From positions 49,402,429 through 49,466,428 of the forward strand of contig OX485804.1 in NCBI GenBank assembly GCA_950295325.1: a DNA stretch of 64,000 bases, read 5' to 3'. This document shows, piece after piece, positions 47,101 to 59,130 of the stretch. This stretch comes from Polytrichum commune (taxonomy: Eukaryota > Streptophyta > Polytrichopsida > Polytrichales > Polytrichaceae). Position 1 is the stretch's first letter. Each line of letters opens with the position of its first letter. The translations under genes and the position numbers were made by a program. Under the pieces are notes generated by a model. That model was not told the DNA's origin. It worked only from the letters and a program-made list of their open reading frames with translations, and ran no database searches.

Positions 47101-49120
47101 CAATGCATATGGGATATGTAAACTTTGAGGTGAAGCACCTAGTTAGACTTCATTTTTATAACACGCATAACTTTTGCATAGAGTCTTCAAATGACATAAA
47201 ATTTGTTGGAGGTGAAAGATTACTTGATTTCTAAACTTTTCTTAGACCAACAAAATTCCAAAAAGTTGATCTTCTATGCACAAATGAGCTCCGAAAAACT
47301 GTTATGAACGCATTTTAATTTTTTGATCTTTACACGGCTGCAATGTTTTGTCCATATCTTTTGCATAAAGACTTATTTTGACACAAACCTTGTTGGAGGT
47401 GGAAGAAGGATTGATTTCTCAACTTTTGTTAGTTGGACAAAATTCTATAAAACTTCATCTTCTATGCTCAATTGGACTCCAAAAATTTGTGTACAACACA
47501 TTTGAAAAGCCTCACCTAGAGTCTTGCTACTTCTTAACCCATATTCTTTGTGGACTAATGTAAGTGAGCTTGATTACAAAAGGAGCACCTTCTCTCCTTC
47601 AAAATTCACATATGCTTCCATTGTAAGTAAAATTCTAGTGAGAAGTAAAAATTTCTTACTTTTTGGCAATTTTGAAAAATAATTAATTTTATATTCGGCA
47701 AAAAATGCCAATAATATTCCAAATTTTTAGGCATCTATTTTTAGAATTATTTTGTGCCGAACCTGCTATTAAACTACGGTATCTTCATGATTGTGGTTTG
47801 TGTCTCCTTTTGGGGTAAGTTGTGAGCTACGAGTGTTTTACTAATATGAAGCTCTAATGTGGTGCCGACTTCCTTGTATCTTGTTATGCTCACTTTGATC
47901 TTCTCCCAGTTGTAGATAAGTCCACATTTTAATAGATTGCCCCTTGCTTCACCGGTTGCAAGTGTGAGGAATGTAAAATCCTTCATGAATTCCGGTTTCG
48001 TCATTGTCAAGAACTCAAGTTATTTCCTTTTGTTGTATCTCTCCTTGACTATCTCTTGGAAAATGGTGTGTGCATGGTTGTCCCGGGAGGATGCCTCCTT
48101 TGAGGTGGAGGTAGAGGATTCTTGCTTTGGTGATGAACTCGAAGCCTTTCTCCACCTTGCCGATCCTCTCCTCATCATATTCCATTTCCATTACAAATGT
48201 ACATCCCCCTATGAGTAGTGCAATGTCATCTTTGTGCAGTGAGCGGAGGTGGATTTTAACAAAGCCCCCCAAGTCTTGGTCGCCATGTTGATTCCCATGC
48301 CAATCAAGTTTGAGTACTCCATTTTCCTAAATCTCTCAATGCAAGCTCCTCGTGCCTCTCCTTGCATTATGCTCTTGAATCCAACTTCAAGTGAATGGTG
48401 ACATGGAATCCATCGAAAAGGCCAATGTCCATGTTGATTTTCTCTTGGCTTGGAATTTGAGTAAAGTGGAGATGGTGACCCATGACTGCATCCGGTCATT
48501 CATTGGGGAAGAGTTTTGGTGAAAATCGTGGGAATGCGTGCCTTAATGTATGAAATTTGATGACTTTCTTGGGGGTGCACTCGTGGTGTGGAAATTGGCA
48601 TCTGGATGGGTTCCTTCGTGATTAGCTTTCCTTTCTTGTCTTTCGATTTTCTCATGAATGGGAAAGCCAAGCCACATGTGTGACATAATATCTATGCCAG
48701 GGATGGCCTCTTCGTGTCTACTACGTCCTTGTGTACTTTTTGCATCGTGATGTTTGCCTTGTGTGAGTGGTGTGGACTTTGCTTCAATAGTGAATAAGGT
48801 ATTCAGTTGTACTCCAAAAATTATGAGGCAAATGCCTACATGCACGATTTGAATTTGGCAATCATCTAACATTATAGTGTGTTTCATATCCTACAAGAAG
48901 TGGGTGCATAGAAAAAAGTTTGAATAACACATGTCTATGTTAGTAGAGGAATATGTTCAACTGTAAATACATTTATGGGTTTGGGGTTAGATGTCTTGCA
49001 CACTACTTGGAGGGATGCAATGATAGGTGGGATGCGGTGATAAGCCGGATAGGCGTTGTACCCCTTGCGATCACTTTTGGGTGCCATTGAGTTAACCATT
49101 TTGCGTGCATTCGCATGCAA
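42600..49120 (-). mobile_element. LINE copy B: ORF1, APE-type endonuclease, reverse transcriptase (degenerate)
   Basis: The minus strand is A/C-rich and carries decayed frames in LINE order. The ORF1 region (49,100-46,450) includes IDIMSHMWLGFPIH and KVEKGFEFITKARILYLHL, shared with copy A at 22,480-26,120. The endonuclease spans about 44,900-44,150: TWNCGHIS near 44,870, then GDFNYDI near 44,390-44,420, the latter like the GDFN motif of APE-type nucleases. The reverse transcriptase spans about 43,500-42,650: TYIDFKNAF near 43,170-43,210 (the DFxxAF motif) and YIDNLAILT near 42,915-42,950, where the usual YADD has become YIDN. Stops and frameshifts are frequent. A 946-bp DNA element is inserted at 46,836-47,781. 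An (AT)n tract lies at 44,097-44,128. The LINE clade is not determined. Confidence 0.8.
46836..47781. mobile_element. 946-bp non-autonomous DNA element inserted in LINE copy B
   Basis: The ends are inverted repeats of 27 bases: TACCGTAGTTTACTAGCAGG plus TTCGGCA at 46,836-46,862, and the reverse complement of that, with one difference, at 47,755-47,781. The flanks TCTTGA (left) and TCTTCA (right) may be a decayed target duplication. The interior has a diverged direct repeat (about 47,150-47,310 and 47,330-47,505, sharing TTGTTGGAGGTG and ATCTTCTATGC). No transposase is seen. The LINE ORF1 similarity resumes on both sides, which shows the insertion order. Confidence 0.8.
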
Positions 49121-50277
49121 AGTAAGATACTTTGATGCTAAAATTTAGGGAGACTCTACTATATAAGTAGGGGGTTTGACTTACTTGCCTCTTTGAAAAA
49201 ATGTAATTATTTATTTAAATGGAATAAAATTATGAAACAACTTGCATTCCTCATCGTTTCCTCTACTCCATCTTTAAAAAACATTGCACAAAGTTCAAGC
49301 CACTCTTTTTGACCAAATCAGCTTAATTTCACCATTTTCGTATAGAGTAGAGGCGTTTATAACCAATCGCTTAAGAGATTTTGCACCACAAATGGAGAAG
49401 TATAACGGGGTGCAAATTTTCTCCGTGTAGGAGGATAGAAGTCAAGAGGACTCCAAATTTTTTTTAAAAAATTTTATCCCTTAAATTGAAATTATTGTGA
49501 AAATTTGAAGCCAAAAGTTGCTCGGACATATAACCAATGTCTATAATCTATCATAACTGTTCATTCCTCCTCACTCTAGCACTCAAAACAAGGACACATG
49601 TCATTGCACTATTGGTCCCAACCTAATCGAAGTTCAGTCCTGGCCTGATCCAAATTATGGCACCCTATAGATTCCCGATAGGATCCTTATCAGGATTAAG
49701 TGGTCCGACTATATCTCTCTAAGGGAGGAATCCGTGTTTTCATGAGCAATTTCCTCGCATGACCTTTCTTTAGAACACAACTAGGCTATTATACTTTTTG
49801 CTCTATATTGGGGGACGGTGTTTAGAATTAGGAAGAAGCATCACAACACTTGGCACATGCTCCTTGCCTTGAAATTGCCTTGAGAAGAATCCGCATGATA
49901 GTGGACCTCCTTCGCCTGACACATTGTCTCTTCATGGCTCATCAAGGCAATGGGCCAAACATGTTCATCCATTAAGTGCATTTATAGTATGCACATTCCA
50001 CAATTTCACACAAACCTACCAAGTTCCTATTTCTTTACCGATGTGTGGCGATGACAAAGAGCATCTTTTAAGGTATATTCCCACCACTCCGATGAGTGAT
50101 GTGCTTACTTGTGCATTTTTTTGGCCAAAAACATGCTCGTACCAACCTCATTACCAATTCATTTCAAACGGGTGGTATCATATCAATCGTCCCAATGTAA
50201 GATCGATTTGGTTAAAAAAATAACACATGGGATGTGTAATGTTGCTATGCATTTTCGCCCTCTCCCATGGAGGGAAG
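49121..50277. other. Spacer upstream of LINE copy B
   Basis: No gene. It may include the LINE's 5' UTR on the minus strand, but no tandem units like those at 20,456-22,300 are seen. Confidence 0.4.
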
Positions 50278-50670
50278 CTACACTAAATATGATATTTAGT
50301 GTCACCAGTTCTAATTGTTCTTGCTCAATACTAACTGTAAAGCGCGGTGTAGTGTCACCAACACTAAATGTTAACTCGATGTTATTTGTCATTCCTTGTA
50401 ATCTTTTTTTTTGGTGGGGGGGGGGGGATTATAGATTTACATTGTTGCAATTACTGTCACTTACCAAGTGGGTTTTCATCCAAATTTCAGTCATCCATGA
50501 CAATATTTCATCACAAGTTGCTGACAAAAGAAGGTACGGTTTTGGCCAATGGATGAACTCATCCATCATCCATGATAGTATTTGTAAACTTACTCTTAAG
50601 AAGTGTCATCCGAAAAGTTAGCATACGGACATTAAATACCATATGACACTCGATATCATATTTAGTGTAG
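50278..50670 (+). mobile_element. CTACACTAAATATGA-type MITE, best-preserved copy
   Basis: The left end CTACACTAAATATGATATTT and the reverse complement of the right end, CTACACTAAATATGATATCG, form terminal inverted repeats of about 27 bases. The length is 393 bases. The terminal repeat is itself nearly palindromic (ACTAAATATGATATTTAGT). A T-run followed by about 12 G (50,404-50,429) interrupts the interior. It has no coding capacity. Confidence 0.9.
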
Positions 50671-52121
50671 TATATGAATGGTGAGTGGTGAGCAATAACA
50701 TGTGAGCAATGGGCAATAACATGATATAAATTCTCATTTTAGAACATCTTTCTTAAAATTTGAATAATTTGGCTATCACTGAAATGCGAGGGGACATTTG
50801 AGTTTCGAATAATTAACCCTATTATCATGAAATTCATGCTCTACATCTTGTCAAGGGGTCTATTACCATGCAATCAACCTAGTATTTATAGATCTAGAAA
50901 TAAGCCTTAAATAATATTGTAGCTTGAATGTTAGTATTTGAAACTCAAAAGTAGCTACAATTACCTACATATATTAAAGTTCCTAAAAGTTATATATCAA
51001 AAATGTATTTACATCATATCTTGATTATATATTATTGATTATTAGTACTCAAGAAATGATAGAATCTAAATTTACCAACAAATACTCATTTAAGTCATAA
51101 GGTCAGCAAAAATATTATCGATTTTTTTAAACTTTAAAATTGTGATTTGTACATCTACCTCTACTTTAAAATTCTCAATAGCCATGCTATTTGTAAACAA
51201 CATAAAATTAAAGTAACAAATATTTCCCCCTTACATATGTTATAAACAACAATGCCTATAAAAATCCCCTTCTATACACTTATGATAGTTAATTTGTGGT
51301 TTCAGAATAACATAATTACATCTTTAAAAAAAAATCATAGCACCCTATGCATTTGTACATAACTAGGTGGAACAATATCCCTCCCATATGTATACTTTGC
51401 AAGCCAAAATTTCAATAAAAGCCTTAGCTACTAGATAGTGGACTTGTAGTCTATGTACTTTGTGTATTTTAAGTTGAGTGGTTGGATGCAAACATGTATG
51501 TTCCAGAACAACAAAAGTTATTAGTCAAAAACTAAAATTTGCAACAACTAGAGCGTGCTAAAAATTTCCATTCCTACATTGTTTAAGTAACGCTAGGATC
51601 GATGTACTTGTCAAAAAAAAATGGTGTATGTATAACAATTGGGTGCAGTCAAATCAAGATCATGTACTTTATACCCTCTCAATTTCTACCCTCTTAATGC
51701 ATGTGTGTACCATAACACATATTAGTTGTCCTCCCCAAGAATCTACCAAGAACATTTGACCAATTCATTGTTTGTAATAGAAAGGCCGCAATCTCAATTA
51801 TTTTGAAAGATTGTGGAAGCCTTCCGTTATGTCCGCAATAGATTATAACCACCAACAAAGTATAATGTTTCAACATCCTTCACTGTATTGTATCGTGTAC
51901 ATCTAATTTTTGCAATATTTTTGTCCCAGGGGCTAGACTCTTCATACCACGTATAAACTAACACAAGTGTAAGAAGGGGTATTCTTGGAGGCATTAGCAT
52001 ACATGGCATATACAAGCAAGAGGTTTTTTTTTCTCTGGTTTGTACATTTAAGAAGGCTATTAAGAATTTCAACTGAAGCTAGATGTTTAAGGTTTCGAGG
52101 ACATTTGACAATAGATGTGCT
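50671..52121. other. Very AT-rich spacer
   Basis: No gene, repeat array or recognisable element. Confidence 0.5.
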
Positions 52122-52342
52122 CCATTATTTATGATATTTAATGTCACTTACCATTTGCAATTATGCAATGCTATATCTAACTATTGTATAACTCATATTT
52201 TACCAACATATGTTAAATTGGTAGTTTGGACATTATAGAACATTAACAACTTTACTTGGTAAACAAATACATCAATAGTATAAATATATGGCATTGTGTA
52301 AATTCAAATAGCAAGTGACACTAAATATCATATTTAGTATAG
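52122..52342. mobile_element. Short MITE with CTACACTAAATATGA-type ends and a different interior
   Basis: The right end GACACTAAATATCATATTTA, then GTATAG, and the left end ATTTATGATATTTAATGTCA belong to the CTACACTAAATATGA family. The 221-base interior (AGTTTGGACATTATAGAACAT, ACTTTACTTGGTAAA) instead matches the element at 56,413-56,633, which has other ends. Confidence 0.75.
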
Positions 52343-54239
52343 TTTCATTCAATTACCTTAGTTCATTCAAATGATGTGTGTTCTAGGGTCATATTATGAG
52401 TTTTATCCTATGAATGAAAAAAAATGTCCAATGTCTTTCTTGTTGAAAAGTGATAGTAGATATATATGTAATAAAAGCCCATTTATTTTTAGTTTTATTA
52501 TGTGTATGTAGTGTAGGAAATTATTACATTAACAAAAACATCTTAATATAAATACATGAGTCCATTTTAGCCTATTGCTAGTATATATATACTAACAATA
52601 TGGGCCACAAATGCTAGTATCTACTCAAAAAGTGTAAAAGTGGGTGAGTAGTATAAGGGAGTGGTGAAGTTTTGCGGTGTATGACCTTGCTAATGAATGT
52701 AATATTGTTGGTCCTTGAAATAATAGTATTTGGGATGGAAGGGATTCCTACGTTCTCTGTGGTTGTAGTATGGTTTGTCATTGTGTAAGCAATTGGTTTT
52801 AAGAAGTCTTCGAGAGACAAGACTTATGTATCTTACCTTCATTTTCCCTCACAACAAGAAGTATCTACCGCATTAGTGTTGAGAATCTTTCTATACCCAA
52901 GTTATTATTTGGGTCAATACAATTCTAAACCATTAAGATACTAGTACGATTTTACCTTGGTACGAATGTCGTTGCATGGCATATATACACGAAGGGTAGA
53001 TCAAAAACAAAAATATCGTCAAATTCCCATACCCTATTTCTAATAAATGGTATTCAATAAAAACAATATTGGTCCAACAATGATTATAACACTGCGGGTA
53101 TAAGAGGGAGTCATTCATAAGATATATCACATAACTGGCACAAAGATATGGTTGGAAGTAGGTCAAATTAGAAGGTAGTACATCTATGAGTTTTTGACCA
53201 ATATCAGGGGGTGGGCAATACCAATACAACCTTCAAGAATAATACCACTACTACCATGGTGTTAATAAGGTCTAAGTAGTAGGATATGTAGACTAGAAAG
53301 GGTAGCTAACATGGGTAGTAGAGAGAATTCCATTAGAGCTACCAACCTTTTTCAAAAGCACTACTGCATATACACAAATTATGAATGTTAATGTGTCATG
53401 AAGAGGTGGACCAAAAGAAAAGAAAATAATAATGTTTTCGCACTTGTTAATAGAGGCGTTGACTAAATTGGGATCATTTGTTGATGCTTATGCATCTCCA
53501 TGAGATTTTTTGTTTTTTTGTTTTCAATGTAAATGTGGATTTCAAACATTGAATGTAATCTCTATGTCTATGTTAATTGCACATGCATTTATTCATGCTT
53601 GTTGGTGTATTAGTGCTACTTCATCACATTTGAGAGAGACTCTCCTTTAATTAATGTCATCTTGGCACCATCATACAATACTCTATCCTCGCCTCATATT
53701 GTTGGCTCAATGGCAAAGATGGTCTCCCTTGATGATAATGAGGAACATATTTGGATGGTTTTCACGAAATCCCAATGGAGCATATAAGTTCGCCATTTGT
53801 TTCATGTTTGTTTAGTTTTGAAATATTATTATCCAATACTTAATGCTAATCATTTGCATTTTGTTTGTTTAAACATAAAGAGTGTGATGTCCCCTCTCAT
53901 TTGCATAATGATTCCATTATGCAAAAGCAGTCACAAAGGTTGTAGATCCAACCTCAACAACATCACATTGTAGTAGGTCATTGTGGAATGCATTGTGGAA
54001 TACATTGTGGAATACATTGTTGAACCCATTTTGCAATCCATACAAAATATTTTGTCTTCCCTCCCTGATGATGGTCTTACTTGATCCGGTATCAATTGGT
54101 GAACCGGTGATAAATAAATGCGTTTTTCTTTTTCCTTTTTTCTTTTTTAGGACTTGGTGTGGGATGGGGATATCTCCACACAATGCCTTAAACTTCAATT
54201 ATTTAAGCAACATTAGTTTAAGGATATTGAGGCGATGTT
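52343..54239. other. AT-rich spacer
   Basis: No gene is supported. A 12-bp tandem repeat lies at 53,979-54,038. Frames near 53,690-53,790 are slightly protein-like but unassigned. Confidence 0.4.
53979..54038 (+). repeat. 12-bp tandem repeat, five units (CATTGTGGAATR)
   Basis: CATTGTGGAATG, two copies of CATTGTGGAATA, then CATTGTTGAACC and CATTTTGCAATC. In the plus frame it would read as a four-residue repeat (WNTL-like), but the surrounding 86-codon frame is not a known protein. Confidence 0.85.
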
Positions 54240-54900
54240 AAAGTGTAGATCTATGCATGTATTAGTCCACATTTCGCGCAACACGACAACCTCCGAGAAC
54301 ATATTTGTATCGCGGTGAACTCTATAGCTAAGAGATATATTTATAAAAATAGAATCTCACTACGACGCTACAACCATAAGGCCATAAAATCAAATGGTTG
54401 CCACTTGGATGAAAATCCGATTTCGCCGGTCCACCCTTGTCAAATTAGTCAAACATGGTGTTTACCCTAGGTTCAATTTTCAACGGTGGGTCCACAGCTC
54501 AATTGGGCCGAAGACGTGGATGGACTTTAAGACGGGCAAGGACTTTTACGATGTACTCTGAAGCTTGAAAGTAAAACAACATTCTCGATATTAAAAAGAC
54601 GTGGAAGAAGAATAACTTCTATGACAAGAATTTCCATGCAGTTCGAGAAAACGCGTATAGAGAATTGACAAAGTACAATACGATAACATATGTGCATTAT
54701 TGTGTTTGATTAGTAAGAGGGATGTGATGACCATATATCAAATGTCGTTAACGAAACGATGGCGGTCCAACACTTTGCTTCGGGTTTTTATATAACAAAG
54801 GCCATTCTTGATGTAAAATTGGCTCATGCAGAATCGGAGCTAAGCCGTTAACAAAAGTAAGAGTGGTCATAGAGAGGAAGATGAGGAACATGGGTAATAT
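54240..54900. other. CpG-containing island of unknown identity
   Basis: Unlike the flanks, this 660-base segment keeps many CpG (TTTCGCGCAACACGACAAC, ATCGCGG, ACTACGACGCTAC, GAAAACGCG). It has a frame-like texture on the plus strand but no long open frame and no recognised protein. It may be a younger insertion or an unmethylated remnant. Confidence 0.35.
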
Positions 54901-56412
54901 GAGAAGGATACTTGCAAGTTCTTTGCAAATTTAGAAATGAATGTGTATATTGTTTTTATACTATGCAAGTATATTAAAACCATCAAACATACTTCAAATA
55001 ACTATATGAACAATTATAATAACGATTTGAATTTCAAAAAGAAGTACTGTAGTTTTCACAAATATGTCATACAAAATAATATTTGATTATTTTGGCATTG
55101 GAAAGTGAAAGTGAATATATTCAATGTTTTTTAATATACACATTTTTTTATACAGTGGAGGCGTTTATTACCTTAATTTATAAAGCTTAATACAATTACA
55201 CGATTTTATTTTGTAGCCTACTATTAGTACATAAATATTTATATTTATTTAAAGATCTCATACATAGTTTTTTTTATAAAGTGTAAATACATATCTACAT
55301 AATAAATCTATACTTATCTATATGTATTATCTACATAATCACTACATTAGTTAATATTCTTGTAATATCTTTTGGAATCTTGAATAAGTACACGCAAATA
55401 AAAAATTTGGAAGGTGCAAGATAATGAACCTACAATTGCACGATGCACATTAAATTGGTATGCTTGATTGAACGATGAGTCGGTAAAGCATATAAACGTG
55501 TTTGATTTTGATTGCATTGAACAACCTGCCAACCAAATTGAGTTCCACAGTCTAGGTTTTCCAACCTTCTTGGATTTGATCAACAACATGTTTCATTGAG
55601 TCTTTACTATGATCTCCGTGCCTCAAAGGCTTCAAGTGCACCCAAGAATTTAGACTTAACATGAGTGGAACCCAAATTCAATATCATCTTGGTTGGTATG
55701 GACTATTATAAAATACATTTGAGTTCAAGGGTGGCGAGCTATCAATGTTTCGATGCAAACGTGGGCTCCTTCAATTGAGGCAATTGTTTTCAAATGCAAA
55801 TGCAGGTTATTTCAAGGCTTCAAGACAAAAAAAGAGGTGAGTTTTCTCATTGTTTTAATGCAAACGCGGTCTCTTTAAAGTAATGATACAAAAATGTGGG
55901 CTCATTCAAACTTGTGCACATGCACATGATCTCTTAAATGTTGCCGTTGTCACAACTCAATGTTGGTGCCAAATTTTTAAACACGAATATAAACTAGCCC
56001 GACCCAAGAAACGAAAGTTGTTGATGCTCACTAAATCATAACATTATTCAGATTCATAATAATGTTGTGTGGGACATAATGTTATGATGGGCAACCCATA
56101 TGCCATATCGTAAGGAATGTAATGTGCTATGTGATTGAATGGGCAGGTTGTAACCTCCTATTTAGACAAACTTCCAAGAAATTAGTTACTTACCCCAAGG
56201 CTTATTTTTATCTTCACATCTCCCTTAATGAATGCCCGACCCACTGGCATGTCTTGCTATAGCCCTGGCAGTAATTATTGCAAATTAGGGTTGGACGTGT
56301 TTGCTTTCTGTACAGTACCACTTAATGTACACCAAAAAGTAAATTTGAATAATAGCATCAATGTATGCTTTCATATATGGAGATAAATAGTGTCAAATTT
56401 CGGTGTATAGCT
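54901..56412. other. AT-rich spacer
   Basis: No gene or element is recognised. Confidence 0.4.
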
Positions 56413-56633
56413 CCACTTATTATTCCAATTAGTGTGTGTTACTCTTTGGAGTTACAGAGTACAATAACATCTTACTCGGGAGTTCAATATTTACAAATGA
56501 AAGTTCAATAGGTCGTTTGGACATTATAGAGCATAAATGACTTTGCTTGGTAAAATATTACATTGTCGATATAATAGTTATAGCACTGCATAACTCCAAA
56601 ATGTAACACGCACTAATTGGGATAATCAGTGTG
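56413..56633. mobile_element. MITE, ACACTGATTATCCC-type ends
   Basis: The left end CCACTTATTATTCCAATTAG and the reverse complement of the right end, ACACTGATTATCCCAATTAG, continue as long inverted repeats of about 42 bases (TGTTAC...TTTGGAGTTA). The length is about 220 bases. The terminal motif is shared with 29,150-29,534 and the interior with 52,122-52,342. Confidence 0.8.
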
Positions 56634-56689
56634 TTATCGACTTTGGCTTGTCTTGTCATATTACTATTATTCTTTAGAACTAGCCACTA

Positions 56690-56905
56690 TATGGGGAGAA
56701 CTAACAGCTAGTTATAGATGAACTGGTTGAGTTTGAGAAATAACAAGCTGAAGTTGGAGACTTCAAGAGAATTACCGATCATTTTAGAGGAATCTATAAT
56801 AGGATATACCCCAAATGAATAAAGAAAAACCGGAAGATGTCAACATGCATGTAACCGGTTGGATTTAGAATCACTAGGATCTTGACCGACTATGCCCAAA
56901 AACTT
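56690..56905 (-). mobile_element. AACCGGTT Mutator-like MITE, inverted copy
   Basis: It follows the reverse order of the 38,641-38,872 element: TATGGGGAGAACTAACAGC, GATGAACTGGTTGAG, ATAAAGAAAAACCGGAAGAT, TAACCGGTTGGA and TATGCCCAAAAACTTCCCGG. The ends are eroded and no target duplication is clear. Confidence 0.75.
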
Positions 56906-57456
56906 CCCGGGCACTGGAATCGGCCATCATTCAGGCATCTCATTTTAGTAAATTCATTCAAGTCCCCAGATCAATTTGTTTCCAGTAAAACGCATTTCAA
57001 TTCCACACGAGTGTCAGGGAATGTACGTAGCAAGTTACTCGAAGGTGAGTTGCATGTACCAACGACTGCGGCATCATGTTTCTTAAAACCTGCAATTTGA
57101 TCAAGAAGGAGCTTTGTCACAGGATTTTGATACTAAATTGGATTTCATGTTGGTAGGACATGGTCTTTCAAGTATTGACGTGATTCTCAAGAGAATTATG
57201 TGTACACGCAATCTAACTCAAGAACTCAAATTCTATCAGGAGGGTTGCAAGGTCAATTTCTTGCTCATCATCATTGGCGGTCTTCATGTGAATTTCTTCA
57301 CATAAACGCCAAAAAGGAAGGTATTTTGAACTTCTAAGTGTAAGTTTCGTCGTGTCACAAGTGGAGTTATTCGGCATATACTTCAGCTGTAATTAGGGCT
57401 TAAAGTAATGACCTAAAAATAGAAATATGATAGAAATATTAAAAAATGGAATATAT

Positions 57457-58372
57457 TCAGATTTGAATTTTGGTGACCCTGTATGACTTTAAGAACCCTA
57501 ACTGTTTAACCTCCCAATAGTAAACAACACGCTTACTTTTGGACTCACCTATAAGTTTTAAGACCAGTTGTAGTGGCCCTCCGACAAATGAAGGAAAAGA
57601 TTCTTGTATAAATATCACCGACATCATGTCTCTTAGTATTTTGTCAATTTGCAAAACAGTGACACCACTTGCTTGCATACTTCAACTCCAAACCTTAGTT
57701 GAAACAACCCATAAGATTCTTTCCCGGAATACATGCATTTGGCGTTGTTCTTCAGTACGGCATAGATTTTTGCAAAGCAGTCCGGAGGCTGTCATATCCT
57801 CTGGTTTAAGTAGAAAGATCTTCACAGCCATTCCCCTCATACTCCATGTCTAGAAAATCGTATTACAATATGTACCTGATTGTGATGGCTCCAGGTACAA
57901 TTCTTGACTAAATTTCTTGAAGGTTGTGTCTCCATGCGCAGACAATGCCGTACATTAGACTACTGGCAGCTTTTCTTCATACTGGAATTTGCGTTTGCTC
58001 CAAAGAATGTCATCATTCTGACAATGGTATTTTGTCTTCAAATAGCACAGAGCTCAAATAGGACAGATACACAACAGACAGCTCGAGTGGGATTCATTGC
58101 CACTCTCAAGCATTGACACATGACATTGTTGGCTCCAGGTTTGCAGATAAATTGCAAACAAGAAATGATAGGCGCAGAGAGATTACTCACCTGTGCAGAT
58201 TCCACTTGGGAAGGTGCTGTTGCTCTTGGTCTGTTTTCAAATCGGCAGCCAACAGACAGTAGAGAGTTTCTTGCTCACAATCTAGTTCATACGAGAGTAT
58301 CAAAGATACATCTAAAAATGCAAATGACCATAGTTTAATGGCTTGGGATTCATGGCGTCTATGTAAAGTCAT
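57457..58372 (-). other. Possible exons of an unrecognised minus-strand gene or gene remnant
   Basis: Three stretches look exon-like. One ends at a good donor CACAG|GTGAGT (58,191-58,185) and reads SYELDCEQETLYCLLAADLK. Another (about 57,680-57,835) reads AVKIFLLKPEDMTASGLLCK. A third (57,457-57,678) reads ASGVTVLQIDKILRDMM and GGPLQLVLKLIGESKSKR. They are not in one continuous frame, and I could not name a family. The region is less AT-rich than its flanks. It may be a decayed host gene or a gene with small introns. Confidence 0.25.
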
Positions 58373-59130
58373 CCATCCTGGATGAATAGGCTCCGGTAAA
58401 AAAAGCCCCCTACAAGATGGAGGGCCAATTTATTTCAATTTGACTCCATTCAACTAACTCGGGATCTCAAATTTTATTTCCAGCATCAAATCGTATGGAA
58501 ATAGTTAGTTATAAGTTATAATATAATTCACTACGTTTTCACTTTGCAATGGATGAGTTTACGTAGACACCACGAATCTATAGCCAAGTTTAATGTTGAG
58601 TCATTGTTGATACATTCACATCAAGATTTTCATATCTTTTTAGTGCTACCGTAACATTTAACTTATGTTTCATACAACTCATGACTCGGACTATTTAGAT
58701 TTTTCAACTCTGCGATATAAAAACCAAGCATGAAAACTGCAACCCAATGTTTCATACTAGGCATTGATTCAATTGCATGATATAAACATTGTTTTGAAAA
58801 CCATCCTTATATATATATATATATATATTCTTGGTGTTGTATCTACAGGGAAAAAGTCATCCCATCTCTTGATGTTTATCAACAATGAGGCAAAAAGAGT
58901 CAGAGTTAAGCTCCATGAGCGTATATGAGCCCCAAAAGGAGTAAGGTATGTGGGTGTTATTTGGGTTCGGTTTTCCATATTCTCCAACTTCTACCAATTA
59001 GATTTACATGACGAAACTTGTGTTGTGTTGCATTAGTGAATCTACGTTGAAGCATCAGCCTAATCGGACCTTTCCTGACTTAGTTATAGTTATCCGAAGT
59101 CCATGTATCTTGATTACTTAAAAGAAAATG
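58373..59130. other. Spacer with a (TA)n tract
   Basis: No gene is seen. A (TA)10 tract lies at about 58,808-58,828. Confidence 0.4.

Noticed and set aside
50109-50621. 170-codon plus-strand frame
   Set aside because: Most of it lies inside the MITE at 50,278-50,670, including its poly-G run, so it is not a gene.
57457-58372. Phytochrome or histidine-kinase fragment
   Set aside because: The stretch VLQIDKILRDM recalls the phytochrome LQKILDD region, but the surrounding residues do not follow, so no family is assigned.
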